Shown one piece after another: positions 55,841-63,156 of a stretch of 64,000 nt of DNA. The stretch covers positions 4,716,001 through 4,780,000 of the forward strand of contig NC_018025.1 in assembly GCF_000266945.1 (NCBI RefSeq), given 5' to 3'. Under the pieces are notes generated by a model that was not told the origin of the DNA, searched no databases, and saw only the letters and a list, made by a program, of their open reading frames with translations. Within the stretch, counting starts at the first letter, position 1. Each line of letters starts with the position of its first letter. The translations under genes and the position numbers were made by a program. This stretch comes from Desulfomonile tiedjei DSM 6799 (GTDB taxonomy: Bacteria > Desulfobacterota > Desulfomonilia > Desulfomonilales > Desulfomonilaceae).

Positions 55841-57310
55841 ATGAGTTCCGGTTTCAAGAAAGCTCTCAAACCTCTGGCAATGAGTGTGCCGTACCTTGGC
55901 AAAGTCATCTCTCAACGTGATCGCTATCTAACTGAAAGAGATGCAGCTTTCGCACATATCGAATCCCTTGACACGGAAAAACAATCGTTGATCCACAGGA
56001 ACTCGGAACTCATTCAGGAATGTGAGAGCCTCATCGGAATTCGAGATAATTTGATCCTCGCAAGAGACAATTTACAGCAGACACTGGCGTCTGTTCGAGA
56101 GCCTCTCGATGCTCAAATAAAGCAACTGAATTTGGAGAAGTACATTCTGACGCAGGCGCTCGTTCCCCATAGGCCCTGGTTGGCGTTGGATGTTAACATT
56201 CATGAGACTTATTCTATTCCTTCTCTCATGTCACCCGAAGAGTCTCTCTATCTCCACTGGATCGCTCGGGAATACTACGAAGGAGTAGGTGAAATTTTTG
56301 ATGGAGGCCCATTGCTCGGAGAATCTACGTGTGCACTTTCTTCAGGCCTGGCACTGAATTCAAGAGTTGGGAACAAGCACAAGCGTATACATTCCTATGA
56401 TTTGTTCATGTATGCCGAGTATTACATGGCTCCTCTCTTTACCGGTACCGGCCTCCAGGATGGGGAGAGTTTTCTTCCTCTATTCCTGAAGAACACCATG
56501 CAGTTTAAAGATTATATCGATTTTCATGCAGGCGATATCTTGACTATGGACTGGACCGGTGAGCCGCTGGAGATCGCGTTCATCGATCTCGCCAAGAGCA
56601 GGGAAATCAACGACCACCTGGTTAAACAGCTTTTCGGAGTTCTCATTCCGGGAAGATCCATTGTCGCACAGCAGGATTATTTCCATTTCTACTGCTACTG
56701 GATTCATCTCACCATGGAATACCTGAAAGATTACTTCAGCATCATAGAGTCACCGTATGGAGGAACCCTTTGCTTTCTCCTGAAGCATAAGATTCCCGAT
56801 GAACTGCTGGAGCTGCCTGCCTCGGAAGTTTACGAGAAAGGCCGGTCGCTACGTCTCATAGATGACTGCATCGCACGTTTCCGGGGATTGCAGAAACTCA
56901 AAGTGACAACAGCGAAAATTCGTCTCCTTGCAGCCCTGAACGAAATGGAACAAGCGGCGGCGGTTGCCCGAGAAGTCAGAAACTCTCCGGAATGGATCGA
57001 ATCCGGCGATATGTATTGTGACATTCTCATGGATATGAGCGAGGCGCAGAATTTTATACCCAGGACTATTCTGTTTCCCGGTGTTACCGACGGTACCAAA
57101 TTACGTGGTATAAGCCGTCGATACAATATCTTTGGCCTGGATGAGGAGTTCTTCGCGGTTCCTGCAAGCACCGAAAAATTCGATGTACACGATGCCGCGG
57201 ATCGAAACCGTGAAGAAGTGGTCAAGGCCCGAAATTTCCATGAATTACATAATCTGATCGGCGAAAATATTATGCCGACACCACCGGAAGAATACACGGA
57301 ATCTAATTAG
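55841..57310 (+). CDS. Coiled-coil protein with methyltransferase-like domain
   Basis: 489 residues. Residues 25-105 are a heptad-rich coiled coil. Residues 110-310 look like a Rossmann methyltransferase of the TylF/Methyltransf_24 kind: EIFDGGPLLGESTCALSSGL matches the DGG.xG.ST loop and LEIAFIDLAKS the second acidic strand. A helical region (315-400) and a C-terminal part (400-489) are unrecognised. Next to glycan genes, so a sugar or glycan methyltransferase is plausible. Start has GGCGAAGC upstream. Confidence 0.72.
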   Translation: MSSGFKKALKPLAMSVPYLGKVISQRDRYLTERDAAFAHIESLDTEKQSLIHRNSELIQECESLIGIRDNLILARDNLQQTLASVREPLDAQIKQLNLEKYILTQALVPHRPWLALDVNIHETYSIPSLMSPEESLYLHWIAREYYEGVGEIFDGGPLLGESTCALSSGLALNSRVGNKHKRIHSYDLFMYAEYYMAPLFTGTGLQDGESFLPLFLKNTMQFKDYIDFHAGDILTMDWTGEPLEIAFIDLAKSREINDHLVKQLFGVLIPGRSIVAQQDYFHFYCYWIHLTMEYLKDYFSIIESPYGGTLCFLLKHKIPDELLELPASEVYEKGRSLRLIDDCIARFRGLQKLKVTTAKIRLLAALNEMEQAAAVAREVRNSPEWIESGDMYCDILMDMSEAQNFIPRTILFPGVTDGTKLRGISRRYNIFGLDEEFFAVPASTEKFDVHDAADRNREEVVKARNFHELHNLIGENIMPTPPEEYTESN

Positions 57311-57629
57311 TTACCAATAAAGAATGCGAGAGAACGTTTTTTGATCTAGATAGTCCATTGGTGCTAACTTTGCGGTAATTCATTGTCCCGTAGGGACTAA
57401 AGAAAATAACCCGGTAATTCAGACGCTGTCTCAAAAGTCAAAATTGATGCCTGATCGTATCACGATTTTATCATCATCTGCCCGGCCTGATCGTAGGGGC
57501 GGGCCTAGTGTCCGCCCAAAATAAGGGCAGGCACTAGGCCTGCCCCTACAAAGATGGCGGATCGTGGCATGATGTCCTGTCCACTCATGAATTTTGAGAC
57601 GTTTCTTCATTGCCGGTAGGTGGATTCAC
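57311..57629. other. Gap with repeats before bioD
   Basis: 319 bases. Holds repeat D copy 1 (57361-57421) and a B-like palindrome at 57493-57551 (GTAGGGGCGGGCCTAGTG and CACTAGGCCTGCCCCTAC, 18 bases with one mismatch). Confidence 0.6.
57361..57421 (+). repeat. Direct repeat family D, copy 1
   Basis: 61 bp; shares GACTAAAGAAAATAACCCGG with 58450-58510 (one or two differences in this part, about 85% overall). The two copies flank bioD in the same orientation. Confidence 0.7.
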
Positions 57630-58349
57630 ATGCGACCTTTTAAAGGATTGTTTGTTACCGGAACAGATACCGGTGTAGGCAAGACAGTCATCAGCACGAT
57701 CCTGGTGAGACTCGCGAGACGCAGAGGCGTGAACGCCGTCGGCATTAAGCCCGTTGAAACCGGATGCAATTGGCGAGATGGTGTTTTACATCCCGAGGAT
57801 GGCGCATTGTTGACCGCTGCATCCGACAATGAGATTTCGCTGGACGACGTTACTCCGTTCAGGTTTTCTTTGCCTGCATCTCCTGCACGAGCCGCTGCAA
57901 TGGAAGGGCGAAAACTGATGCTGTCGGACATTGTGGGGCATATTTCAGCGATTGCGGAATCATCGGAATTGGTAATCGTAGAGGGTGCCGGCGGTCTGAT
58001 GGTTCCGATTCAGGAAAATCTCATGATGATCGACCTGATTGAGCGTCTTGGATTTCCTGTGATCCTGGTCGCCCGTATGCGGATCGGTACGATTAACCAT
58101 ACGCTCTTGAGCGTGTCCGCTCTTGAAGCGAGATCGCTCGGTATAGCGGGCATTGTGCTGTCGTGCTCGTCCAGGGAATTCGGTCCGGAAGAAGAACACA
58201 CTGCAGGAGACATTGCACGGCTGGTGAAACACATACCCGTGGCGGTCACCCCTTTCTTGGATGAAAATGATCTGGCAAATCCGGATTCCGTTACAGATGT
58301 CATTCAGTCGTCATGGCCCGAGGAGTTTCTTTCCCGACTGCTTGGCTGA
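57630..58349 (+). CDS. bioD: Dethiobiotin synthetase
   Basis: 239 residues from ATG at 57630 (the open frame starts 12 codons earlier without support). ATP-dependent ring closure of diaminopelargonate in biotin synthesis. P-loop GTDTGVGKT (residues 10-18), KPVETGC and EGAGGLMVP. No other bio genes adjacent; the gene is alone between repeats. Confidence 0.95.
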   Translation: MRPFKGLFVTGTDTGVGKTVISTILVRLARRRGVNAVGIKPVETGCNWRDGVLHPEDGALLTAASDNEISLDDVTPFRFSLPASPARAAAMEGRKLMLSDIVGHISAIAESSELVIVEGAGGLMVPIQENLMMIDLIERLGFPVILVARMRIGTINHTLLSVSALEARSLGIAGIVLSCSSREFGPEEEHTAGDIARLVKHIPVAVTPFLDENDLANPDSVTDVIQSSWPEEFLSRLLG

Positions 58350-58714
58350 CTCATTCCTCGCGATACTGTAATATTGCTGGAGAGACTAACAACAATTTGC
58401 TTTTAAAGTTAAACGAGAATCCCTCTAACCCCGGGGAACGGAGGGATAGGCGCTAACTTTTCTGTAATTCTTTGTCCGCAGGAACTAAAGAAAATAGCCC
58501 GGTAATTCATTGCCGGGATTTTGTGTATCAGCCGTCCCTCCGGGACTCCAAAATCATTAGGTTTTTTCCTTATCCGGCGATGAATCGTCGGCCTATTGTC
58601 AGTTGTTCCTCCGGAACAAACGACCAAAGATGCCATAAGTTGGCCCTATGGGGGAATGGAAGGATTTTGAGTGCAAATTGATATAAGTCCTATTCTTCGC
58701 TTCTCCTCAGCTCT
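58350..58714. other. Gap with nested repeats after bioD
   Basis: 365 bases. Two halves of a family-C element (AACAATTTGCTTTTAAAG at 58390 and GGATTTTGAGTGCAAATTG at 58667-58685) surround repeat D copy 2 and further short palindromes with TCCGGGA/TCCGGAA-type arms. No gene. Confidence 0.55.
58450..58510 (+). repeat. Direct repeat family D, copy 2
   Basis: 61 bp matching 57361-57421. Lies inside the interrupted family-C element. Confidence 0.7.
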
Positions 58715-60040
58715 TTAAGGATAAATGCCCCTGATGACAATTGCATCGGCAACGCGCTGAATCGCGAGTATCTGGGCAGCTTCCCTTGTCGATACCCCAT
58801 ACGATTCGGCACACTCCATTACGCTCTGGAATGCTTTAAGCATGAGTGTGGTCAACTTGCGGTTGATCTCCTCAACGGGCCAGAAGAATGATTGCAGGTC
58901 CTGGACCCATTCCAAATAGCTGACGGTGACTCCGCCGGCATTGCACAGTACATCGGGGATGATGAAAGCTCCGTTTGCATTCAACACTTCATCCGCCTCC
59001 GGAGTAGTAGGACCGTTAGCTCCTTCTGCAATGATTCTTGCCTTGACTTTGTTCACGTTGCGCGCAGTAATCTGGTTTTCTGTTGCCGCTGCCACGAGCA
59101 CGTCGCAATCCAACGTAAGCAGCTCCTCATTGCTGATGAAATCGCCCTCAGGAAAACCGGTAAGTCCTTTGGATTCGTCGTAGTACTTGATGAGATGCGA
59201 TGGACTCAGGCCGGATCTGTTGATGACTCCTCCCTTGGAACTCGAAGCCGCAATTACCTTCATGCCCATGTCATGAACGAGCTTTGTGGCAATTGACCCT
59301 ACATTCCCGAAGCCCTGGACAGCTACGGTTATAGACCCCGGATTCAAATTCTTGAGTTTGAGGCTTTCAAGGATCGTGACGGCAACGCCGCGTCCGGTTG
59401 CCTCGGTGCGCCCCAGAGAGCCCCCTATTTCCACAGGTTTTCCGGTGACAACTGCAGGCACTGAAAAACCCCGATGCATAGAGTAGGTGTCCATGATCCA
59501 GGCCATAACCTGAGGACTGGTGCCCATATCCGGAGCAGGGATGTCGCTTTCAGGTCCCATGAGAATGCTGATTTCCGTCGCATACCTTCGAGTCAGCCGC
59601 TCAAGTTCCCGAGAGGAAAGTGATTTGGGATCGACTACGACTCCCCCTTTTGCCCCACCGTAAGGCAGGTTCATGAGAGCGCATTTCCAGGTCATCCACA
59701 TGGCAAGCGCTCGAACCTCATCCAGCGTCACGTCGGCAGAGTAGCGTATGCCGCCTTTGGTAGGGCCTTTTGCAATCGAGTGATGCACGCGGTAACCGCG
59801 GAAAATCTTGATATCACGATTATCCATTTCCACCGGAAAAGAGACGGACAGCTCGCGTTTGGGAAAACGCATGGCTTCGATGACTCCCTGTTTGAGGTTC
59901 AAATGCGCTACTGCTTTGTCGAATTGAACGAGCGCATTTGCGTACAGGTTGTCTCCATTGGGTTGACGATTCGTCAAGTAGCCGGATATGGAAAAAGGAG
60001 CGTGTTTGCCGCTCTCAGCAGGCTTTTCAGGCGAATTCAT
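58715..60040 (-). CDS. gdhA: Glu/Leu/Phe/Val dehydrogenase (probable glutamate dehydrogenase)
   Basis: 441 residues. Core features of hexameric glutamate dehydrogenase: HHSIAKGPTKGGIRYSADV, MNLPYGGAKGGVVVDP (catalytic Lys), PAPDMGTSPQVMAWIMDTY, Rossmann loop AVQGFGNVGS and NAGGVTVSYLEWVQ. Oxidatively deaminates glutamate or assimilates ammonia. About 30 residues precede the usual start. It could also be a related leucine-type enzyme; the length and motifs favour glutamate. Confidence 0.92.
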   Translation of the reverse strand: MNSPEKPAESGKHAPFSISGYLTNRQPNGDNLYANALVQFDKAVAHLNLKQGVIEAMRFPKRELSVSFPVEMDNRDIKIFRGYRVHHSIAKGPTKGGIRYSADVTLDEVRALAMWMTWKCALMNLPYGGAKGGVVVDPKSLSSRELERLTRRYATEISILMGPESDIPAPDMGTSPQVMAWIMDTYSMHRGFSVPAVVTGKPVEIGGSLGRTEATGRGVAVTILESLKLKNLNPGSITVAVQGFGNVGSIATKLVHDMGMKVIAASSSKGGVINRSGLSPSHLIKYYDESKGLTGFPEGDFISNEELLTLDCDVLVAAATENQITARNVNKVKARIIAEGANGPTTPEADEVLNANGAFIIPDVLCNAGGVTVSYLEWVQDLQSFFWPVEEINRKLTTLMLKAFQSVMECAESYGVSTREAAQILAIQRVADAIVIRGIYP

Positions 60041-60130
60041 TTCAGTTACTCCCGCACACTATATGCAACTAGATCAGACAGTATAGAACGGAATTTAGCC
60101 CAAGAGAATCAGAAAAAACCACCGTCACTC

Positions 60131-60380
60131 ATCGTGGGATCTTCTTATACAATGTGCAATCAAAGAAGTAAGACCGGGGAAACCCTTCTTGTAAGAAGTG
60201 TTTCCCCGAGCCCCTTCCTAAGAACTTCTAGCATTTACTTAACCTATCGTTTTTCCAAGGGAAAAACGATAGGTTAAGCCAGTGTTAAAAGTTTTTGGAG
60301 GGGTTTGGGGAACCTTTTTACAAAAAGGTTCCCCAATATTACCGCTTTGAAAGCACTTCGGTATAAGAAGATCCCACGAT
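60131..60380. mobile_element. 250-bp MITE-like element with three nested hairpins
   Basis: Bounded by perfect 20-bp inverted repeats: ATCGTGGGATCTTCTTATAC (60131-60150) and its complement (60361-60380). Inside are three hairpins: 60176-60207 (GGGGAAAC/GTTTCCCC plus CTTCTT/AAGAAG), 60238-60278 (perfect 19-bp stem beginning CTTAACCTATCG, 3-base loop) and 60305-60336 (15-bp stem around GGGGAACCTTTTT). No coding capacity. It ends one base after the hypE stop and lies upstream of gdhA, so it may terminate or process the hyp transcript. Confidence 0.8.
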
Positions 60381-60381
60381 T

Positions 60382-61401
60382 TCAGCAGATGCGGGGGAGC
60401 AGTTCGCCTGAGGGTTCGGCCATGATTCTGGAACCGCCGATTCGGGTGATCATGACCACTTTCGACGGGTTTGTTGTGGTGATTTCACCGATTACTGCCG
60501 CATCTCTCGCCAGGGGAGAATCTCCCAGGAGTTCCAGAGCCTTAGAGCCAAGACCTTTTCCCACAACGGCAACGATTTTTCCTTCGTTGGCAGCCTGAAA
60601 CGGGTCGATTCCCAGTATTTCCGCTGCAGCAGCAACGGATTCGTCCACAGGTATAGCGGTTTCAGTCACTCGCACGCCTTTGCCCGTTGACGCGGCTATT
60701 TCGTTCAGGGTTGCCGCAATTCCTCCCCGGGTGGGATCGCGAAGAAACTTGAGTCCGTCACCAAGCTCGAGAAGACGCTCGGCAAGGGGCCATATGGAAG
60801 CAGAGTCGGATTTCAAGTCAAAATCGAAGGAGAATTCTGCGCGGCTGAGCATAACTGCCATGCCGTGATTTCCCACCGGACCGCTCACGATGATCTCATC
60901 ACCTTCGACAATACAGGATGGGGAAAGTCGAATATCGGTTTCCAACTTTCCGATTCCTGAGGTATTGATGAAGATGCCGTCAGCACTGCCTTTCGGAACA
61001 ACCTTCGTATCACCGGTAACTATTTGGACACCTGCATCGTCTGCGGCAGCAGCTATTGAGGTGACAATCGAGTCAAGCTGCTCCAGAGGAAATCCTTCTT
61101 CCAGGATAAGGCCAAGCGACAGGAACAATGGCCGCGCCCCGGAGCATGCGAGATCGTTGCAGGTTCCGTGAACGGAGAGGGAACCGATATTGCCTCCGGG
61201 GAAAAAGAGCGGGGAAACCACGAAGGAATCGGTAGTGTACGCAATGCTACTGCCAAGCCCGTTGAGAACGACTGAATCCGGCAACGGTCCGAGTGCGCCT
61301 CGGTCCAATCTCGGCAGTATCACATCGCGAATGAGCCGACCCGTCATTTTTCCTCCCCCGCCATGGCCGAGGAGAACTCTTCCGTTGCTCTTTTTTGGCA
61401 T
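60382..61401 (-). CDS. hypE: Hydrogenase maturation protein HypE
   Basis: 339 residues from ATG at 61401, 2 bases after the hypD stop (the frame is open to 61554 inside hypD). Dehydrates the thiocarboxamide on its own C-terminal cysteine to the cyanide ligand of [NiFe] hydrogenase. N-terminal LLGHGGGGKMTGRLI and the invariant C-terminal PRIC (ends LLPRIC) are both present, so it should be active. Confidence 0.97.
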   Translation of the reverse strand: MPKKSNGRVLLGHGGGGKMTGRLIRDVILPRLDRGALGPLPDSVVLNGLGSSIAYTTDSFVVSPLFFPGGNIGSLSVHGTCNDLACSGARPLFLSLGLILEEGFPLEQLDSIVTSIAAAADDAGVQIVTGDTKVVPKGSADGIFINTSGIGKLETDIRLSPSCIVEGDEIIVSGPVGNHGMAVMLSRAEFSFDFDLKSDSASIWPLAERLLELGDGLKFLRDPTRGGIAATLNEIAASTGKGVRVTETAIPVDESVAAAAEILGIDPFQAANEGKIVAVVGKGLGSKALELLGDSPLARDAAVIGEITTTNPSKVVMITRIGGSRIMAEPSGELLPRIC

Positions 61402-61403
61402 GT

Positions 61404-62483
61404 TCAGACCGCTCCGTACTTGTAATACGCGGCGCATGTTCCTTCCGACGATACCATGCACGGTCCTACCGGCTCTTCCGGCGTGCATTCTTTGCCGAAC
61501 AATCCACATCGGTCGGGAGTTCTGGACCCGGTAAGGATTGCGGCACAGAGACACCGTGGATCATCTTTGCTTTCTGGCACTTCCACAGGAAATCGTGCAG
61601 CAGCGTCAAATCTGGCGTAAGACTCGCGGAAAGCGAGGCCGCTCCTCGGAATCATTCCCAGGCCACGCCACGATGCATCCGCAGGTTCGAACACTTCGTT
61701 CATAATCTGCCGAGCAACGGGATTACCGTGGTGGCGAACAACCCGCTGATAATCGTTCAATATTGCCGGGCTCTTCTCCAGCGTCATGCGAACAAGATCA
61801 CGGACCGCCAGGAGAATGTCCAAAGGCTCGAAGCCGGCGATTACTCCCGGCTTGCCGAAGTCTTCCGACAAATACCGGTAACAGTCCGATCCGATGATTG
61901 CGGACACGTGACCGGGAAGGAGAAAACCGTTCAGGTCTTGCTGTTCTGCAAGTATCTTGAGAGGCTGATGGATTGTCTTGAATGCCGGGAGCACAAAGAG
62001 GTTTTCAACACCTCTTGCCTGTGCTGCTTTGAGTGTTGCGGCAACCGTCGGAATAGTCGTCTCGAAGCCTACCCCCAGAAAAACGGCCGGTCTCGGCAAC
62101 TGCGACAATGCAACTTCGATAGAATCCAGAGGTGAATATATAACTCTAACGGAGCCGCCTTCGGAGCGCCACGAAGCGAGCGATCCGGTTGAACCGGGGA
62201 CTCGCACGAGATCGCCGAAAGTCACCACAGTTGCGTCGTATTTTTTAGCCAGAAGTATCGCGTGATCTATGAAGTGCTTCTCCGTGACGCACACCGGGCA
62301 ACCCGGCCCTGAAACCAGGCTGATGTTATCGGGAAAGAGACTCTTGAGGCCGGCGGCATGGATCGCCATGGTATGTGTACCGCATACTTCCATGAATCGC
62401 ATGCGTTTCGCGTATTTTCCTGCCAGGTTCTTGATCTCTCGAACAAGCGCCTGTGCTGCTTGTTGTTCCTGGTTCGGAATCAC
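61404..62483 (-). CDS. hypD: Hydrogenase maturation protein HypD
   Basis: 359 residues from GTG. Scaffold, with HypC, for assembling the Fe(CN)2CO unit. Motifs FMEVCGTHTMAIHAAG, SGPGCPVCVTE, GFETTIPTVA, LPGHVSAIIG and the C-terminal [4Fe-4S] cysteines (RCLCAAILTG, DRCGLFGKEC, GPCMVSSEGTCAAYY). Its start overlaps the hypC stop by 4 bases (GTGA). Confidence 0.97.
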   Translation of the reverse strand: MIPNQEQQAAQALVREIKNLAGKYAKRMRFMEVCGTHTMAIHAAGLKSLFPDNISLVSGPGCPVCVTEKHFIDHAILLAKKYDATVVTFGDLVRVPGSTGSLASWRSEGGSVRVIYSPLDSIEVALSQLPRPAVFLGVGFETTIPTVAATLKAAQARGVENLFVLPAFKTIHQPLKILAEQQDLNGFLLPGHVSAIIGSDCYRYLSEDFGKPGVIAGFEPLDILLAVRDLVRMTLEKSPAILNDYQRVVRHHGNPVARQIMNEVFEPADASWRGLGMIPRSGLAFRESYARFDAAARFPVEVPESKDDPRCLCAAILTGSRTPDRCGLFGKECTPEEPVGPCMVSSEGTCAAYYKYGAV

Positions 62484-62719
62484 GCATCCTCCATATTTGC
62501 AGTGGCAGCGGCCAGCTCTCGGAAAAGATCCAGGCGTATCGCCGCTTCCTGCTCGTCCAGCACTTCAATGCCGAAACCTGCATGTACGATCAAATAATCG
62601 CCAATTTGGGCGTGAGGAAGCATGGCAAGGCTCACGTCAATCTTCACGCCTCCGGAATCGACCTTGCCGATTCCTTCTCCGGTGAGTTCTACCAGTTTCA
62701 TGGGAACAGCCAAACACAT
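62480..62719 (-). CDS. hypC: Hydrogenase maturation chaperone HypC
   Basis: 79 residues with the invariant N-terminus MCLAVP (Cys2 binds the iron centre) and DYLIVHAGFGIEVLDEQEA. First gene in the window of the leftward hypCDE operon. hypA, hypB and hypF are not seen here, nor are the hydrogenase structural genes. Confidence 0.96.
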   Translation of the reverse strand: MCLAVPMKLVELTGEGIGKVDSGGVKIDVSLAMLPHAQIGDYLIVHAGFGIEVLDEQEAAIRLDLFRELAAATANMEDA

Positions 62720-62820
62720 CTTGTTACCTCAACGAGTATCCATTCAAAATGGTGTGATTGCCACAGTTATAGCATGCATAATCTCTGACCTTTTGAACAC
62801 CCTACCTTTTATGAGAAACG

Positions 62821-62838
62821 GTAGGGGCCGGCGTCCCT
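62821..62838 (+). repeat. Half REP hairpin at the IS110 left junction
   Basis: GTAGGGGCCGGCGTCCCT is the left arm and loop of the family-A type hairpin (GACCGGCgtccctGCCGGTC), but the right arm is missing and unrelated DNA follows. This is what an insertion into the hairpin loop would leave. Confidence 0.55.
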
Positions 62839-62938
62839 TGTATGTTTCTGTCCATGAAGTACTGAATCTCTGGAACCGGTACCGAGCTGAGGGGAGGGGC
62901 TGATACTGGATCAATGATACGAGGTACTTCAAAAAATA

Positions 62939-63140
62939 GGACTCTTGGTTGCCAAGATATAAGAGTCCTGATAGAGGGGGGATGCACGTCTGTCAGACTC
63001 TCTGCAGGAGTCGGGCAGAGGCACCGGTAGATCGTTCGTCCCTTGGTCCTCTGAGACTGCCCGGCAGCTGGATCACCGGAGGCCTTCGTGTAAAAAGCCC
63101 GAACAGTCGCCTGGACTCGTTGAGAAGTCCGTATCCACAA
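62939..63140 (+). ncRNA. Structured leader, candidate IS110 bridge RNA
   Basis: Successive stems: GGACTCTT/AAGAGTCC (62939-62968), GACTC/GAGTC (62996-63012), a larger stem CGGGCAG/CTGCCCG (63012-63018 with 63057-63063) enclosing CAGAGG/CCTCTG and a 26-base loop, and GGACT/AGTCC near the recombinase start. IS110-group elements encode a guide (bridge) RNA in this noncoding left end. The fold is by eye only. Confidence 0.45.
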
Positions 63141-63156
63141 GGGTGGGATGTTACAC

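Noticed and set aside
4091-62838. CRISPR array from the many repeats
   Set aside because: Copies are kilobases apart, in both orientations and palindromic; there are no regularly spaced spacers and no cas genes.
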